The notes under the pieces: model-generated
The model's input: the letters and a program-made list of their open reading frames with translations, nothing else
Told to the model about the DNA's origin: nothing
The model's database searches: none
Shown: one piece after another, positions 51,468 to 52,841 of the stretch
Layout of the letters: each line of letters begins with the position of its first letter
Numbering within the stretch: position 1 is the stretch's first letter
Made by a program: the position numbers and the translations under genes
NCBI GenBank assembly: GCA_031278815.1
Contig: JAITJS010000026.1
Location: 1-52,841, forward strand
Direction: 5' to 3'
DNA: 52,841 nt
Origin: Treponema sp.
Lineage (GTDB): Bacteria; Spirochaetota; Spirochaetia; Treponematales; Breznakiellaceae

Positions 51468-52241
51468 ATGGTTGGATTTCTACTTAAGAAGACGTTTTTT
51501 GATCTCTGGGATAATCTGTTCCGAGTTGCCTTGCTGAACCTAGGATTCCTTGCTTCTGTGGCAGTTCCCCTTTTTATTCCTCCCCTCTTACCATCCCTTC
51601 CCGTGCTGGGAATGCTCGTCTTAGGTGTGGGTATCCTCTGGTGTTTTGTGTATCTGGCCGCCACTGCCTTATCCCTTAAAGCCATATCCGATTACGGTTC
51701 CTTTGGTTTTGGGGATTTTTTTATGCAGGTGCAGCACGCATGGCCGAGCGGTATCGTCATGGGGGGCTTTGTCTTCCTAGGAGGGATCCTCCTTCGTGTG
51801 GTCATTCCCTTCTATCTGGGTCTAGGCTCGGTGATAGGCTTGCTAGTGGCCGCAATGATCTTCTGGACCCTGGTACTGGGAAGCCTGTCCTTGCAATTCT
51901 TCCTGGCAATCCGGGCACGGCTGGATACGAAACTAAGCAAAATCATTAAAAAATGCCTGCTTATTTTCTTTGATAATCCCCTGTTCTGTATTTTTTCTTG
52001 TGTGTATTGCCTCCTTACCTTGGGACTCTCGATATTCTTGGGCTTTCTCTTTCCGGGGCCTGCGGGTGTCCTCCTCTATCTTGACGAGGCTTTGCGCCTG
52101 CGGCTGCTTAAGTACGATTGGCTTGAAGTAAACGCCGATGCGAACCGCCGCAAGATCCCCTGGGAGGTGCTCTTGATTGAGGAACGGGAAAAAACCGGAA
52201 CCCGGTCGTTTAAGAGTTTTATATTTCCTTGGAAGGATTAG
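51468..52241 (+). CDS. Multi-pass membrane protein of unknown function
   Basis: 257 residues with five or six hydrophobic spans at about 20-45, 50-72, 98-122, 124-146, 168-190 and 192-208. The C-terminal ~40 residues are polar and charged (RRKIPWEVLLIEEREKTGTR). No signature motif was recognised; the layout resembles DUF624-like spirochaetal proteins. It begins about 125 bases after the LarA-like gene with no strong ribosome-binding site, so its regulation is unclear. Confidence 0.7.
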   Translation: MVGFLLKKTFFDLWDNLFRVALLNLGFLASVAVPLFIPPLLPSLPVLGMLVLGVGILWCFVYLAATALSLKAISDYGSFGFGDFFMQVQHAWPSGIVMGGFVFLGGILLRVVIPFYLGLGSVIGLLVAAMIFWTLVLGSLSLQFFLAIRARLDTKLSKIIKKCLLIFFDNPLFCIFSCVYCLLTLGLSIFLGFLFPGPAGVLLYLDEALRLRLLKYDWLEVNADANRRKIPWEVLLIEEREKTGTRSFKSFIFPWKD

Positions 52242-52740
52242 GATAAATCAGGTGAGTTTGATGAGCCGTTTCACCGGAAGCGCTTCACAAACCTGGGGAA
52301 GCAGCCCCTCTCCAAACGTACTCATCCGTGGATCATCAATGTTAGGTGAGTTTAGTGGGCTTGCGTTCGGCATGATTAAGGGTAATTCCAAGCCAATACG
52401 CTGTAAAAAGGGGTGATCCCTAAGTAATGGTTTTACTTTGAGCGGCGCTCCATTCGCTGCATCGCTTGGTCTACACCGGCTTTCGGTATGAAGTATTGGC
52501 AACCTTGATGCTGAAATCAATATCTTTTCAAGAGAGATTGATGCTTGGAAGTTTAGGAATCTGTACTTGATTTGCATTTGAATATGGCGGTGTCGGTATC
52601 AGCTCGGACACATCGGTTTTCGCCGTTGAATCAAGTGAGAAAATGGTGGTATGCGCAAGGATAGGAGAGTTATACCGCAGTCGATGAAGAGTTAGTATAT
52701 ACAATAGTATACATCAAAGGAACCTAGTGTTCTGTCCAAA
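52242..52740. other. Gap of 499 bp with no supported gene
   Basis: The minus strand is open for 109 codons (52577-52248), with stretches such as GLELPLIMPNASPLNSPN, but no start with a ribosome-binding site and no family I know. GTATATACAATAGTATAC (52696-52713) is an imperfect dyad. The last ~60 bases before 52741 probably belong to the end of the IS630-type element. Confidence 0.45.
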
Positions 52741-52841
52741 TCAATTTGAATAAGCATCTTTTGCTTTCTTTATGCTTCCGATGATTTCACCGGCTGATTT
52801 TGTCCACGTAAAGGGTTTGCTGTCCTTATTCCAGGTTTTAA
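52741..52841 (-). mobile_element. 3' end of an IS630-family transposase (partial)
   Basis: On the minus strand the frame enters from the window edge as KTWNKDSKPFTWTKSAGEII and ends SIKKAKDAYSN with TGA at 52743-52741. The tail W-x5-PF-x-WTK-x-A-x-EI-x-x-SI is typical of IS630-type DDE transposases. Only 32 codons are visible, so intactness cannot be judged. It is a different subtype from the remnant at 28100-28551. Confidence 0.75.

Noticed and set aside
52248-52577. 109-codon minus-strand frame as a gene
   Set aside because: It has no ribosome-binding site and no recognised family; I treat it as unexplained intergenic DNA.

Overview
The window looks like chromosomal DNA of a spirochaete, most likely a host-associated Treponema. 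I base this on protein-level resemblances rather than any search: a DapL-type lysine route, a cluster-X phosphofructokinase with GGDGT and PKTVDND, a Treponema-style small HTH regulator starting MDFWDRV, an exported formylglycine-generating-enzyme (FGE) domain protein, and binding proteins (DctP, PotD) that share AGGGKQ just after the signal peptide. The species cannot be fixed from the sequence.

Layout. 1-2300 is an accessory segment: a divergent promoter with three operator-like dyads, an HTH regulator, two tiny membrane peptides, a zinc-ribbon membrane protein, a coiled-coil PD-(D/E)XK-like protein, one isolated CRISPR-repeat-like sequence, and the 3' half of a tRNA-Lys that looks like an integration scar. 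2400-10934 is core: FKBP isomerase, HtpG, a cupin, an internally deleted radical-SAM gene, a TRAP transporter (dctPQM) and an NhaC-type antiporter. 10935-11783 is a scrambled intergenic region with a possible orphan transcript and a 218-bp degenerate copy of the middle of dctP. 11784-17955 (minus strand) holds a SWIM/SNF2 helicase, a PHP phosphatase and the FGE-domain protein. 18251-24132 holds threonine synthase, a small unknown protein, DapL, an EF-G-like GTPase and tmRNA. 24142-25570 (minus) is an Hpt plus HD-GYP response-regulator pair, followed by hemB-hemL (plus).

28100-31181 is an AT-rich insert: a broken IS630-type transposase, a frame-broken MBOAT acyltransferase and an SGNH-like protein, probably for envelope glycan acylation. 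31235-34294 is lysC-dapB-dapA (minus), which with dapL covers much of the aspartate-to-diaminopimelate pathway. 34367-35430 carries the tail of a foreign TRAP permease fused upstream of a 2-hydroxyacid dehydrogenase. Next come a YifB/ComM ATPase, a PC4/YdbC protein, and a compact sulfur-carrier / JAMM-protease / siroheme-synthase operon (37609-38784). An exported protein, an M24 peptidase and a DHH phosphoesterase follow. 41777-43326 is a lipoprotein gene interrupted at two homopolymers. 43560-47675 is potABCD, then a DJ-1 protein (minus), a phosphofructokinase overlapping a LarA/DUF2088 gene, a membrane protein, and the 3' end of another IS630-type transposase at the right edge.

The most notable themes are: (i) the three-dyad control region at the left edge; (ii) the ThiS-like protein with residues after GG, overlapping a JAMM protease gene; (iii) three reading-frame breaks at G/C homopolymers in two envelope-type genes; and (iv) a hairpin-plus-TATA motif shared by two unlinked promoters. 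All functional calls come from reading motifs; no database search was run.
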